DNA of 64,000 bases from Nocardioides sp. Root140. Lineage in GTDB: Bacteria > Actinomycetota > Actinomycetes > Propionibacteriales > Nocardioidaceae. Made by a program: the position numbers and the translations under genes. Every line of letters begins with the position of its first letter. Within the stretch, counting starts at the first letter, position 1. Positions 16,228 through 27,264 of this stretch are shown here, piece by piece. Where the stretch lies: contig NZ_LMFI01000001.1 in NCBI RefSeq assembly GCF_001426745.1, positions 906,000 through 969,999 on the forward strand, written 5' to 3'. The notes beneath the pieces are model-generated. The model did no database searches. It had not been told where the DNA came from and saw nothing but the letters and a program-made list of their open reading frames with translations.

Positions 16228-17361
16228 GTGAACCGGGGGAGACCGCTGGCGTGGCTGGCGGCACTGGCATCAGTGGTCGGGCTGCTCGCAGCCTGTGGCA
16301 ACGAGTCGGACACGGACGCGAACCCGGCCGGGCAGGTCCAGGTCGACCGCGCCGAACCTGACAGCGACCTGCCGGACTCGCCGTTCGGCAGGCTCCTGTC
16401 CTGGTCGGCACCCACGGCCGACCGGGTCTGGGCGGTGACCACGGCCGAGAAGACCTGCGCCTCGTGCGCCGCCCTGTGGTCGTACGCGCCCGGGTCGACG
16501 CGTGGATGGAAGCGGGTGCACACCTTCGCCGAGCCGGCCGAGGCCGGGCAGGACGACGGATACGGCCCGTTCCCTCCGGTGAGCGCCACGTCGCTGGTGA
16601 TGGCCCCCGACGGACTCCACGGCTGGTTCCGCTGGGACACCGACGGCATCCTCGCCACCGAGGACGGCGGCCGGTCCTGGCGCCACCTGCCGTCGCCCCA
16701 GGACCCCGACGAGCGGGCCACCGGCGAGATAGCGGTCCACGAGGACCACCTCTACCTCGTCTTGCTCGCCCAGTGTGAGAGTGACGAGTGCCCGAACACG
16801 GTGTGGCGGACCGGCCTCGACGCGAGCGACTGGACCGAGGTCACACCCGAGGGTTCCGAGGGCATCTTCGAGCTCAGCGCCAGCGACGCCGGCCTGTGGG
16901 CCGAGGACGTGGGGACCGGAGCCGTGCACACGACCCGTGACGGTCAGAGCTGGGAGCGGACTCCCACCCGGCGGATCGGCGAGCTGTGCCTGCCGGCCGA
17001 CGGAACCGCCGACGTGCTGGTCGCCGCATGCCAGACCAGCGACCAGGGCGAGCCCGGTGGGGAGGTCGAGGTGAGTGAGGACCGTGGCCGGACCTGGCGC
17101 ACGATCCACACCACGCCGCGCAACGTCGAGGCCGTCGTGGCCGGCCCGAAGGGTCACTTCCTCGTGCTCGCCGGCGGTCAGGGAGTGCTCATCTCGGACG
17201 GGACGACCTCGAAGGTGCCGTCGACGGGAGGTCTCCACGAGTGGAGTGGCCGCTTCATCGACGAGCAGACGATCTATCTGGGTGGGCCGAGGGGTCTCTT
17301 CGCCACCCGCGACGGCGGCCGGACCTGGGACAACCTCATCAGCAAGAAGCGCGTCGGCTGA
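16228..17361 (+). CDS. Lipoprotein with BNR / sialidase-like beta-propeller repeats
   Basis: A 377-aa exported lipoprotein. The signal peptide ends in the lipobox LLAACG (lipidated cysteine at residue 22), then a short Asp/Glu-rich linker. The body carries at least four Asp-box-like turns ([31 protein letters not shown]), the hallmark of BNR beta-propellers as in the Ycf48/HCF136 and sialidase folds. Sialidase catalytic residues are not evident, so a binding or scaffold role is likelier than an enzyme. The GTG start lies four bases after yebC. It separates yebC from ruvC, where a gene of this type is not standard. Confidence 0.8.
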   Translation: MNRGRPLAWLAALASVVGLLAACGNESDTDANPAGQVQVDRAEPDSDLPDSPFGRLLSWSAPTADRVWAVTTAEKTCASCAALWSYAPGSTRGWKRVHTFAEPAEAGQDDGYGPFPPVSATSLVMAPDGLHGWFRWDTDGILATEDGGRSWRHLPSPQDPDERATGEIAVHEDHLYLVLLAQCESDECPNTVWRTGLDASDWTEVTPEGSEGIFELSASDAGLWAEDVGTGAVHTTRDGQSWERTPTRRIGELCLPADGTADVLVAACQTSDQGEPGGEVEVSEDRGRTWRTIHTTPRNVEAVVAGPKGHFLVLAGGQGVLISDGTTSKVPSTGGLHEWSGRFIDEQTIYLGGPRGLFATRDGGRTWDNLISKKRVG

Positions 17362-17408
17362 ATCGCACGGCTCGGGGTGTCGCGCCGATCAGGCCGGTGG
17401 CCGGTTGC

Positions 17409-17433
17409 TACGTTGTGTCCGAACAGGTGTTCG
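17409..17433 (+). promoter_or_regulatory. LexA (SOS) box and -10 of ruvCAB
   Basis: CGAAC-AGGT-GTTCG at 17420-17433 matches the actinobacterial/Bacillus LexA operator CGAAC-N4-GTTCG in both arms. It directly follows a TACGTT -10 element (17409-17414), so bound LexA would cover the transcription start. The ruvC ATG lies 20 bases downstream behind an AAGGA ribosome binding site. This predicts DNA-damage induction of the resolvasome operon. Confidence 0.85.
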
Positions 17434-17453
17434 GACGACATGAAGGACTCACG

Positions 17454-17975
17454 ATGCGCGTGCTCGGGATTGACCCCGGCCTGACCCGCTGCGGCATGGG
17501 CGTGGTCGACGGTGACGTGGGGCGCCCGCTGACCATGGTCGACGTCAACGTGCTGCGCACGTCGTCGTCCGAGCCGGTGCCGATCCGGCTGGTCACGATC
17601 GAGAAGGGCATCGACGCCTGGATCGACGAGTACGCACCCGACGCGGTGGCCATCGAGCGGGTCTTCGCCCGCTCCGACGTGAGCACCGTCATGGGTACCG
17701 CCCAGGCCAGCGGCATCGCGATGGTCTGCGCGGCCCGACGAGGCATCCCGGTCGCGCTGCACACGCCCAGCGAGGTCAAGGCAGCAGTCTCCGGCAGCGG
17801 TCGGGCCGACAAGGCCCAGGTCGGCGCCATGGTCACCCGCATCCTCCGGCTGGCCGCGCCGCCGAAGCCGGCCGATGCGGCTGACGCGCTGGCGCTGGCC
17901 ATCACCCACATCTGGCGCGGTGGCGCCCAGTCGCGGATCGAGGCCGCGCTGCTCAAGGCAGGCAAGCAACGTTGA
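17454..17975 (+). CDS. ruvC: Holliday junction resolvase RuvC
   Basis: Endonuclease of 173 aa that cuts Holliday junctions symmetrically with RuvAB. The acidic catalytic residues are visible: Asp in [10 protein letters not shown], Glu in IERVF, and the paired Asp in [11 protein letters not shown] near the C-terminus. The ATG at 17454 is chosen because a good ribosome binding site precedes it and the protein opens with the catalytic strand. First gene of ruvCAB, 13 bases before ruvA. Confidence 0.97.
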   Translation: MRVLGIDPGLTRCGMGVVDGDVGRPLTMVDVNVLRTSSSEPVPIRLVTIEKGIDAWIDEYAPDAVAIERVFARSDVSTVMGTAQASGIAMVCAARRGIPVALHTPSEVKAAVSGSGRADKAQVGAMVTRILRLAAPPKPADAADALALAITHIWRGGAQSRIEAALLKAGKQR

Positions 17976-17988
17976 TCGGGAGAGCTCT

Positions 17989-18594
17989 GTGATCGCATTC
18001 GTCCGTGGCACCGTCGCCGCAGTCACCCTCAACACGGCCGTCGTCGAGGTGGGTGGCGTCGGCCTTCAGGTGATGTGCACGCCCAACACGCTCGCCACCC
18101 TGCGCACGGGCGAGCAGGCGACCCTGCCGACCAGCATGGTCGTGAGGGAGGACTCCCTGACCTTGTTCGGCTTCCTCGACGACGACGAGAAGTCGTGCTT
18201 CGAGCTGCTCCAGACCGCCAGCGGAGTCGGGCCCAAGCTGGCCCAGGCGATGCTTGCCGTGCTCACCCCCGACGACCTGCGACAGGCGGTCGCGAACGAG
18301 GACGTCAAGACGCTGACCAAGGTGCCCGGCATCGGCCAGAAGGGCGCCCAGCGCATCATCCTCGAGCTGCGTGACCGGCTCGGTCCGGCCATCGGTGCGG
18401 GGCAGGCCACCCGCACCGGACTCGCCGCCAGCGGTGCCGCCTGGCGTGACCAGGTCCGCGAAGGTCTTGTCGGACTCGGCTGGTCGGCCAAGGAGGCCGA
18501 CAAGGCCGTCGACTCCGTCGAGCCGGACGCCGGCCCGACCCCTGACGTCGGCGCCCTGCTCCGGGCCGCCCTCCAGACGCTGCGCAAGGCCTGA
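17989..18594 (+). CDS. ruvA: Holliday junction branch migration protein RuvA
   Basis: DNA-junction-binding subunit (201 aa) that tetramerises and loads the RuvB motor. The N-terminal OB-fold ([12 protein letters not shown]), the helix-hairpin-helix pairs ([14 protein letters not shown] and [13 protein letters not shown]) and the C-terminal RuvB-binding domain ([19 protein letters not shown]) are all present. The GTG start at 17989 follows a GGGAGAG ribosome binding site. It lies two bases upstream of ruvB. Confidence 0.97.
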   Translation: MIAFVRGTVAAVTLNTAVVEVGGVGLQVMCTPNTLATLRTGEQATLPTSMVVREDSLTLFGFLDDDEKSCFELLQTASGVGPKLAQAMLAVLTPDDLRQAVANEDVKTLTKVPGIGQKGAQRIILELRDRLGPAIGAGQATRTGLAASGAAWRDQVREGLVGLGWSAKEADKAVDSVEPDAGPTPDVGALLRAALQTLRKA

Positions 18595-18596
18595 GC

Positions 18597-19658
18597 ATGG
18601 ACCAGTTCAGTGCCGCCGAGGAAGCCGAGATCGCCCGGCTCACCTCCGCCGACGCCACCGGCGACGAGCGCGCCATCGAGGCCGCGCTGCGCCCCAAGTC
18701 TCTCGACGAGGTGATCGGCCAGCAGCGGGTCCGGGAGCAGCTCGGCCTCGTGCTCGACGCCGCCAAGGCGCGCGGACGCGCCCCCGACCACGTGCTCCTC
18801 TCCGGTCCTCCCGGGCTCGGCAAGACCACCCTGGCGATGATCATCGCCGCCGAGATGTCGGTGCCGTTGCGGCTGACCAGCGGCCCGGCGATCACCCACG
18901 CCGGCGACCTGGCGGCGATCATCTCGGGGCTCAACGAGGGCGACGTGCTGTTCGTCGACGAGATCCACCGCATGTCGCGCGCCGCCGAAGAGATGCTCTA
19001 CATGGCCATGGAGGATTTCCGGGTCGACGTCATCATCGGCAAGGGACCGGGCGCGACGGCGATCCCGCTCGAGATCCCACCGTTCACCCTGGTCGGCGCC
19101 ACCACCCGGGCCGGACTGCTGCCCGGCCCGCTGCGCGACCGGTTCGGCTTCACCGCCCACCTCGAGTTCTACGAGCCCGAAGACCTCGACCTGATCGTGC
19201 ACCGTTCCGCCGGCCTGCTCGACGTACCCCTCACCGAGGAGGGCTCGGCCGAGATCGCCGGCCGCTCCCGGGGCACGCCGCGCATCGCCAACCGGCTGCT
19301 GCGACGGGTCCGCGACTATGCCCAGGTGCGCGCCGACGGGGTGGTCACGATCGACGTGGCGCAGCAGGCCCTCGAGCTCTACGAGGTCGACGCCTCCGGG
19401 CTCGACCGGCTCGACCGCGGCGTCCTCGACGTGCTCTGCCGGCGGTTCGGCGGGGGACCGGTGGGGCTCTCGACGCTGGCCGTCGCCGTGGGCGAGGAGC
19501 GCGAGACCGTCGAAGAGGTGGCCGAGCCGTTCCTGGTGCGCAACGGCCTGCTGGCCCGCACTCCGCGGGGACGAATCGCCACCCCGGCGGCCTGGCAGCA
19601 CCTCGGACTCACCCCGCCCACTCAGGGGGTCGTGGACTCGACTCTCTTCGAAGACTGA
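18597..19658 (+). CDS. ruvB: Holliday junction branch migration ATPase RuvB
   Basis: AAA+ hexameric motor (353 aa) that drives branch migration. It carries Walker [10 protein letters not shown], Walker B VDEIHR, sensor GATTRAG, the arginine-finger region RDRFGF, and a C-terminal winged-helix domain ending HLGLTPP. It is the last of three tightly packed genes under the LexA-controlled promoter at 17409-17433. Confidence 0.98.
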   Translation: MDQFSAAEEAEIARLTSADATGDERAIEAALRPKSLDEVIGQQRVREQLGLVLDAAKARGRAPDHVLLSGPPGLGKTTLAMIIAAEMSVPLRLTSGPAITHAGDLAAIISGLNEGDVLFVDEIHRMSRAAEEMLYMAMEDFRVDVIIGKGPGATAIPLEIPPFTLVGATTRAGLLPGPLRDRFGFTAHLEFYEPEDLDLIVHRSAGLLDVPLTEEGSAEIAGRSRGTPRIANRLLRRVRDYAQVRADGVVTIDVAQQALELYEVDASGLDRLDRGVLDVLCRRFGGGPVGLSTLAVAVGEERETVEEVAEPFLVRNGLLARTPRGRIATPAAWQHLGLTPPTQGVVDSTLFED

Positions 19659-19666
19659 TCGCCGGT

Positions 19667-19672
19667 TAGACT
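19667..19672 (+). promoter_or_regulatory. Candidate yajC promoter (-10)
   Basis: TAGACT, within TTAGACT, lies in the 62-base gap between ruvB and yajC, placing transcription start near 19680 and giving a roughly 40-base leader. No clear -35 is visible. Confidence 0.35.
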
Positions 19673-19720
19673 TCGGGCGATCAAGCCCAGACTGTCAACG
19701 CCTCGAGAGGTCGGATCCAC

Positions 19721-20119
19721 TTGAAGGACCTGCTGTCCTTGCTGCCCATCATCGGCATCTTCCTGATCTTCTGGTTGCTGGTGATCCGGCCCGCGTCGCG
19801 TCGCCAGAAGGAGATGCAGTCCGTCCAGCGCAGCCTGGAGGTCGGTGACGACGTGATCACCAACAGCGGCATCTTCGGAACCATCCGCTCCATCGACGAC
19901 GACAAGATCGGGCTCGAGGTCGCGACCGGCGTCGTCCTGACGGTCGCGCGTGCGGCCATCGTCGGCCTGCCCCGCGACGACAACGACGACGCTCCCGTCG
20001 TCGGGGACGCCGACGACTCGACGGACGACTCCGCCGTGACGGACGAGGCCGACTCGACCGGCGAGGTCGACTCGACCGGCGAGGCCGAGGAGTCCCGCGC
20101 CCCCGAGCAGGAGAAGTAG
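19721..20119 (+). CDS. yajC: Preprotein translocase subunit YajC
   Basis: Small single-pass membrane protein (132 aa) that associates with SecDF-YidC at the Sec translocon. The TTG start opens into the membrane helix LLPIIGIFLIFWLLVIRP, followed by the conserved cytoplasmic core SLEVGDDVITNSGIFGTI. The last 35 residues are an acidic Asp/Glu/Ser/Thr tail with the short repeat DSTGE. In most actinobacteria yajC is followed by secD and secF. Here apt begins three bases after its stop. Confidence 0.93.
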   Translation: MKDLLSLLPIIGIFLIFWLLVIRPASRRQKEMQSVQRSLEVGDDVITNSGIFGTIRSIDDDKIGLEVATGVVLTVARAAIVGLPRDDNDDAPVVGDADDSTDDSAVTDEADSTGEVDSTGEAEESRAPEQEK

Positions 20120-20122
20120 GCC

Positions 20123-20674
20123 TTGTCGCACCCCGGCGTCGACGTCGCGGAGGCGTTGACCCGCCTGGTCCGTGACGTCCCCGACTATCCCGAGCCCGGC
20201 GTCCTGTTCAAGGACATCACTCCGCTGCTCGCCGACCACGCGGCCTTCACCGCGGTGGTCGAGGCCCTCGCCGACGCCGGCCGCGACGACGACGGCAACG
20301 TGGTGGTCGACAAGGTGGTCGGCATGGAGGCGCGCGGGTTCATCCTCGCCGCGCCGGTCGCGCTGGCCCTCGGTGTCGGCTTCGTCCCGGTCCGCAAGGC
20401 CGGCAAGCTGCCGCGTGAGACCCACGCCGTCTCCTACGCCCTCGAGTACGCCGAGGCGACGCTCGAGGTGCACGCCGACGCGGTCGCCCCCGGTGAACGC
20501 GTCCTGCTCGTCGACGACGTGCTGGCCACCGGAGGCACCGTGGCCGCGACCCGCCAGCTGATCGACCAGTGCGGCGGTGTCTCCCACGCCGTCGCCGTAC
20601 TCCTGGAACTGACTTTCCTGCCCGGACGCGAGACCATCGGCGACCTGCCGCTGCTCGCGCTGGGGCAGGTCTGA
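20123..20674 (+). CDS. apt: Adenine phosphoribosyltransferase
   Basis: Purine salvage enzyme (183 aa) that makes AMP from adenine and PRPP. The PRPP-binding signature VLLVDDVLATGGT is intact, preceded by VVGMEARGFILAAPVA and VPVRKAGKLP typical of Apt. The TTG start at 20123 lies three bases after yajC, so translation is coupled. Its position upstream of rel is conserved in actinobacteria, but secDF is missing before it and a GAPDH gene is inserted after it. Confidence 0.95.
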   Translation: MSHPGVDVAEALTRLVRDVPDYPEPGVLFKDITPLLADHAAFTAVVEALADAGRDDDGNVVVDKVVGMEARGFILAAPVALALGVGFVPVRKAGKLPRETHAVSYALEYAEATLEVHADAVAPGERVLLVDDVLATGGTVAATRQLIDQCGGVSHAVAVLLELTFLPGRETIGDLPLLALGQV

Positions 20675-20708
20675 ACCGCACCCCCACGAAAGACCGAGGA
20701 ACGCAGCC

Positions 20709-22142
20709 GTGACGTCTGACCACTTCGCCACCTGGAAGAGCCGTGAGGCCCTCGCCGAAGAGATGATCCCGATGATCGGGCGCCTCTACCGCGAGCGTGA
20801 CGTGACCGTGCTGGTGCACAGCCGCTCACTGGTCAACAAGTCGGTGATCAGCATCCTCAAGACGCACCGCTACGTGCGCCAGATCGAGGGCCGCGAGCTC
20901 GCGATCGAGGACACCTTCCCGATCCTGAAGGCGCTCACCACGCTCGACCTCGGTCCCTGCCGCGTCGACATCGGCCGGCTCGCCGTCTCGTACGCCGAGG
21001 ACTCCCAGGGCCTCACCGTCGAGGAGTTCACCGCCAAGGCCGTCGAGGGCGCCACCGGCGAGAACAAGCTGGTCCAGGAGGGCCCGCGTGACGTGGTGCT
21101 CTACGGCTTCGGTCGGATCGGTCGCCTGCTGGCCCGCCTGCTGGTCGAGAAGTCCGGTTCGGGCAACGGCCTGCGCCTGCGTGCGGTCGTCGTACGCAAG
21201 GGCGGCGAGGACGACCTCAAGAAGCGCGCCTCCCTGCTGCGTCGCGACTCGATCCACGGCCAGTTCAACGGGTCGATCCACATCGACGCCGACAACAACA
21301 CGATCTGCGCCAACGGCAACACCATCAAGGTGATCTACGCCAACGACCCGACGGAGATCGACTACACCGACTACGGCATCGACAACGCCGTCCTCATCGA
21401 CAACACCGGCAAGTGGCGCGACCGCGAGGGCCTCTCCAAGCACCTGCGCCCCGGCGTCTCGAAGGTCGTGCTCACCGCGCCCGGCAAGGGCGACGTGAAG
21501 AACATCGTCCACGGAGTCAACCACCTGACGCTGCGCGAGGACGACAACATCCTGTCCTGCGCCTCCTGCACCACCAACGCCATCGTGCCGGCGCTCAAGG
21601 CGGTCAACGACGAGTACGGCGTCGTGCACGGGCACGTCGAGACCGTGCACTCGTTCACCAACGACCAGAACCTGCTCGACAACTACCACAAGGGCAACCG
21701 CCGCGGCCGTTCCGCGCCGCTGAACATGGTGCTCACCGAGACCGGTGCCGCCTCGGCCGTGGCGAAGGCGCTGCCCGAGCTGACCGGTCACATCTCCGGC
21801 TCCTCGATCCGCGTCCCCACCCCCGACGTGTCGATGGCGATCCTCAACCTGACGATGGACAAGGAGACGACGCGCGAGGAGATGCTCGAGTACCTCCGCC
21901 ACACGTCGCTGCACTCCACGATGAAGCGGCAGATCGACTTCGTCGCCTCGCCCGACTCGGTGTCCACCGACTTCGTCGGCTCGCGCGCCGCCTGCATCAT
22001 CGACGCCAACGCGCTGATCGTGAACGGCAAGCACGTGGTGCTCTACGCCTGGTACGACAACGAGTTCGGCTACAGCTGCCAGGTGGTCCGCGTCGTCCAG
22101 CACGTCACCGGCGTCGAGTACCCGCTCTTCCCGCAGGACTGA
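20709..22142 (+). CDS. gapB: Glyceraldehyde-3-phosphate dehydrogenase, long GapB-like form
   Basis: A 477-aa GAPDH, about 140 residues longer than the glycolytic form, matching the long class known from corynebacterial GapB, which works mainly in the gluconeogenic, NADP-linked direction. The N-terminal extension (residues 1-125) is helical and of unknown role. The dehydrogenase core follows with VVLYGFGRIGRLL, the active-site Cys287 in SCASCTTNA, and WYDNEFGYSCQ near the end. Start GTG 20709. It sits alone between apt and rel. The cofactor direction is inferred from length class only. Confidence 0.9.
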   Translation: MTSDHFATWKSREALAEEMIPMIGRLYRERDVTVLVHSRSLVNKSVISILKTHRYVRQIEGRELAIEDTFPILKALTTLDLGPCRVDIGRLAVSYAEDSQGLTVEEFTAKAVEGATGENKLVQEGPRDVVLYGFGRIGRLLARLLVEKSGSGNGLRLRAVVVRKGGEDDLKKRASLLRRDSIHGQFNGSIHIDADNNTICANGNTIKVIYANDPTEIDYTDYGIDNAVLIDNTGKWRDREGLSKHLRPGVSKVVLTAPGKGDVKNIVHGVNHLTLREDDNILSCASCTTNAIVPALKAVNDEYGVVHGHVETVHSFTNDQNLLDNYHKGNRRGRSAPLNMVLTETGAASAVAKALPELTGHISGSSIRVPTPDVSMAILNLTMDKETTREEMLEYLRHTSLHSTMKRQIDFVASPDSVSTDFVGSRAACIIDANALIVNGKHVVLYAWYDNEFGYSCQVVRVVQHVTGVEYPLFPQD

Positions 22143-22165
22143 CGAGATCATCGACCATCGGCCTC

Positions 22166-22177
22166 TAGACTGGTCGA

Positions 22178-22178
<1 letters not shown>
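22166..22178 (+). promoter_or_regulatory. rel promoter -10, leaderless
   Basis: TAGACT at 22166-22171 lies six bases before the ATG of rel, with no Shine-Dalgarno sequence between. Transcription would start at or next to the start codon. Confidence 0.45.
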
Positions 22179-24483
<2,305 letters not shown>

Positions 24484-24487
<4 letters not shown>

Positions 24488-25152
24488 GCCGGGCGCACTC
24501 GGGCGCGCCGAACCGGCCCTGGGCGCTCGCCTGCCTCGTCGGCTGCCTCGCCTTCTGGGCGTTCGACGCCCTGGCGGTGCTCCTGTCCGCCGACGACTAC
24601 TCCGCCCGGCGTGACCTGGTCTCGTCCCTGGCCGGCCGGGGCTCGTCCGTCGGCTGGCTCGGCGAGCTGGCGATCGCGGCGTACGTCGTGGGGCACACCT
24701 CGGCGTGCGTGCTGATGCTGCGCGCGTGGCGCACCAAGGTGGCCGGTGCGTTCGTCGGGCAGGGCGCCTTCCTGATGGCCGGCATCCTGCTCTTCCGCGG
24801 CAACTGCCCGCAGGGCGAGGCCGGGTGCGGTCGCGGCGCGAACCACGTGGTCGACCTCGGCACCACCTTGCACTCGGTCTTCGGCAACCTCTACCTCTGG
24901 ACCATGCTGATCGGCCTGCTGGTCGCCTCGGTCTCGGCCATCTGGGAGCACGGCGTGCATCGGCTCACCGCCCTGCTGGCGATCCCCACCTGGCTGCTCT
25001 CGACGTACGCCGCCAGCCGCTGGCTCGCGCAGGGCGGGCACTCCGACGGCCTGTGGGAGCGGGTCTGGCTCGGCTCGCACGCGGCCTGGTTCGTGGTCAT
25101 CGCCGTCGTGGTGCTGGCACGCCGTCGTACAGACGCCCACGCCCCCGCCTGA
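24484..25152 (+). CDS. Six-helix membrane protein, DUF998-like
   Basis: A 222-aa integral membrane protein with about six hydrophobic segments. Conserved-looking loop elements are [15 protein letters not shown] and [15 protein letters not shown], and the overall layout resembles DUF998 proteins. The GTG start overlaps the rel stop, so it is translated with rel. This position is not one I recognise as conserved. Function unknown. Confidence 0.65.
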
Positions 25153-25196
25153 CGTCCTGCGGCCCGGCCGCCGGAGCGACCTCGACGCAGGACGTC
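25151..25196. terminator. Bidirectional terminator between convergent genes
   Basis: An 11-bp perfect inverted repeat, GACGTCCTGCG (25151-25161) and CGCAGGACGTC (25186-25196), encloses a 24-base GC-rich loop. It begins inside the stop codon of the membrane protein gene and ends 15 bases before the end of the opposing DUF349 gene, so it can serve both strands. Confidence 0.65.
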
Positions 25197-25210
25197 GCGC
25201 GAGAGGCCAG

Positions 25211-26449
25211 TCAGCCGGAGAAGTCCTGGGCGGCCTTGCGGGCCATGTCGAGGAACGCCCGCCGTGAGGCGAGGTTCTCCTCGAGGTCCTTGACCAGCTT
25301 GTCGTTCCCGTCGGAGCGTGCCTTGTCGAGGTCGGCGGAGATCTCGTCGATCGCGGACTCGAGCTTGCCGATCATGTCGTCGGCGCGCGCCGACTTCTCG
25401 GGGTCGGACTTCTTCCACTGCTCGTCCTCGACGCCGCGGATCGCCGTCTCGACCTTGCGGATACGGGCCTCGAGCGGCTTGATCTTGTCGCGGGGCACCT
25501 TGCCCGCGGCGTCCCACTTGTCGGCGATGTCGCGGAAGGCGCGCTTGGCGGCCTCGACGTCGGTGACCGGCAGCAGGGCCTCGGCCTCGACGAGCAGGGC
25601 CTCCTTGACCTCGGCGTTGGCGGCGAACTCCATGTCGAGCTCGGCGTTGGCGGCGTCGCGGGCACCGAAGAAGGCGTCCTGGGCGCCGCGGAAGCGCTTC
25701 CAGAGCGCCTCGTCGACGTCGCGGGGCGCCGGGCCGGCGGCCTTCCAGTCACGCATCAGGTCGCGGAACCTGCCGGCGGTCGGGCCCCACTCGGTGGAGT
25801 CGGCCAAGGACTCGGCCTCGGTGGCGAGCTTCTCCTTGACCCCACGGGCGGCGTCACGCTTCTCGTGCTGCTCGGCGAAGTGGGACTTGCGGCGACGGGT
25901 GTACGCCGTACGCGCGGACGAGAAGCGGCGCCAGAGGCTGTCGTCGGTGGAGCGGTCGAGGCGGGGGAGTGCCTTCCACTCCTCCAGGAGGTCGCGGAGC
26001 CGGTTGGCGCCGTTGCGCCAGTCGTTGGACTCGGCGAGCTTCTCGGCCTCGGCGACGATGGCGTCCTTGCGTTCCTTCGACTCGGCCACCTTGGCCGCAC
26101 GCTCGGCCTTGCGGGCCTCGCGCTGGGAGGCGATCACCGGGCCCAGGCTGTCGAGCCGGGCGGCGAGGGAGTCGAGGTCACCGACCGCATGTGCGTCGGC
26201 CACCTGGGCTCGCACCGTCTTCACCGAGCCCGCGGCCTCGTCGGGCGACATCGCACCCCCGCGCACCCGCTTCTCGAGGAGTTCGACCTCGAAGGCCAGT
26301 GCGTCGAACCGGTCGGTGAAGAACTTCAGGGCCTCCTCCGGTGTGCCCTCCGGGTACTGCCCGACGGACCTTTCACCCTCGGACGTACGGACGAATACGG
26401 TGCCGTCGTCGGCTACCCGACCCCATGGTGACTCCTGCTGCGCGCTCAT
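25211..26449 (-). CDS. DUF349 domain protein
   Basis: A 412-aa largely coiled-coil cytoplasmic protein with repeated three-helix DUF349 units. Recurrent elements are WRNGANRLRDLLEEWKAL, WGPTAGRFRDLMRDWKAAG and AKRAFRDIADKWDAAGKVP, each ending in a conserved Trp-containing turn. DUF349 genes near rel are frequent in actinobacteria, and their function is not established. A TACGAT element eight bases before the ATG and the absence of a ribosome binding site suggest a leaderless transcript. It diverges from the MBL-hisS unit. Confidence 0.88.
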   Translation of the reverse strand: MSAQQESPWGRVADDGTVFVRTSEGERSVGQYPEGTPEEALKFFTDRFDALAFEVELLEKRVRGGAMSPDEAAGSVKTVRAQVADAHAVGDLDSLAARLDSLGPVIASQREARKAERAAKVAESKERKDAIVAEAEKLAESNDWRNGANRLRDLLEEWKALPRLDRSTDDSLWRRFSSARTAYTRRRKSHFAEQHEKRDAARGVKEKLATEAESLADSTEWGPTAGRFRDLMRDWKAAGPAPRDVDEALWKRFRGAQDAFFGARDAANAELDMEFAANAEVKEALLVEAEALLPVTDVEAAKRAFRDIADKWDAAGKVPRDKIKPLEARIRKVETAIRGVEDEQWKKSDPEKSARADDMIGKLESAIDEISADLDKARSDGNDKLVKDLEENLASRRAFLDMARKAAQDFSG

Positions 26450-26562
26450 GGTCGCCCATCGTAGTCAAAGCTCCGGGGGGCATCGGTAGGCTGACACCCA
26501 CATTGCCACCGGATCGTGACTCCCGGACGGCTCCTCATCCCCAGCAACGAAGGAATCCTGAC

Positions 26563-27264
26563 GTGTTCATTGCCGGCTTCCCCGCTGGCCAGCTGGCTGC
26601 GAACTGCTACTTCGTCGGTGCCGAGGCCGGAGGCGAGTGCGTGATCATCGACCCGGGCCAGGACTCCGCCGAGGGCGTCGACCGACTCGTCGAGGAGCAC
26701 TCCCTCAAGCCCGCCGCTGTCCTGGTCACCCACGGTCACTTCGACCACATGTGGCAGGCGCAGGTCGTGGCCGACAAGTACGACGCCCCGCTGTGGATCG
26801 GCGCCGCGGACCGCCACCTGCTCAAGGACCCGATGGCGGCCATCTCGGGCCAGTCCGCGGCGATGCTGCGTGCCCAGTTCGGCATGAACGACCTGCCCGA
26901 CTTCCGCGAGCCGGGCAAGGTCCACGAGGCGGTCGAGGGGTCGGTCATCGAGATCGAGGGACTCACCGTCGTGGTCGACCACGCTCCCGGCCACACCCCG
27001 GGCACCGTGCTCTACCGCATGGAGTACGCCGGTCCCGAGGACATCTCCCAGGTGATGTTCTCGGGCGACTTCCTCTTCCAAGGGTCGATCGGACGCACCG
27101 ACCTCGTGGGCGGCGACCACTCCGAGATGCTCGAGAGCCTGCGCAGCAAGGTGTTGCCGCTCGCGGACAACATCGTGGTGCTGCCGGGCCACGGCGAGCA
27201 GACCTCCATCGGTCGCGAGCGCGCCACCAACCCCTTCCTCCTCGAGCTGCAGGACGACGCATGA
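26563..27264 (+). CDS. Metallo-beta-lactamase fold hydrolase (glyoxalase II-like)
   Basis: A 233-aa zinc hydrolase of the glyoxalase II / hydroxyacylglutathione hydrolase branch. The metal motif THGHFDHM is at residues about 58-65, with further ligands in HAPGHTPG, FSGDFLF and LPGHGEQT. The GTG at 26563 is chosen because an AAGGA ribosome binding site precedes it and the protein then starts with the first strand. A TAGGCT -10 at 26486 probably drives it. It overlaps hisS by ATGA. This MBL-hisS pairing is conserved in actinobacteria. In a mycothiol-using organism the thioester substrate, if any, is unknown. Confidence 0.9.
   Translation: MFIAGFPAGQLAANCYFVGAEAGGECVIIDPGQDSAEGVDRLVEEHSLKPAAVLVTHGHFDHMWQAQVVADKYDAPLWIGAADRHLLKDPMAAISGQSAAMLRAQFGMNDLPDFREPGKVHEAVEGSVIEIEGLTVVVDHAPGHTPGTVLYRMEYAGPEDISQVMFSGDFLFQGSIGRTDLVGGDHSEMLESLRSKVLPLADNIVVLPGHGEQTSIGRERATNPFLLELQDDA

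Noticed and set aside
20040..20090. Short direct repeats (CTCGACCGGCGAGG) that might suggest a repeat array
   Set aside because: They encode the low-complexity acidic DSTGE tail of YajC. There are no spacers and only two copies, so this is not a CRISPR.
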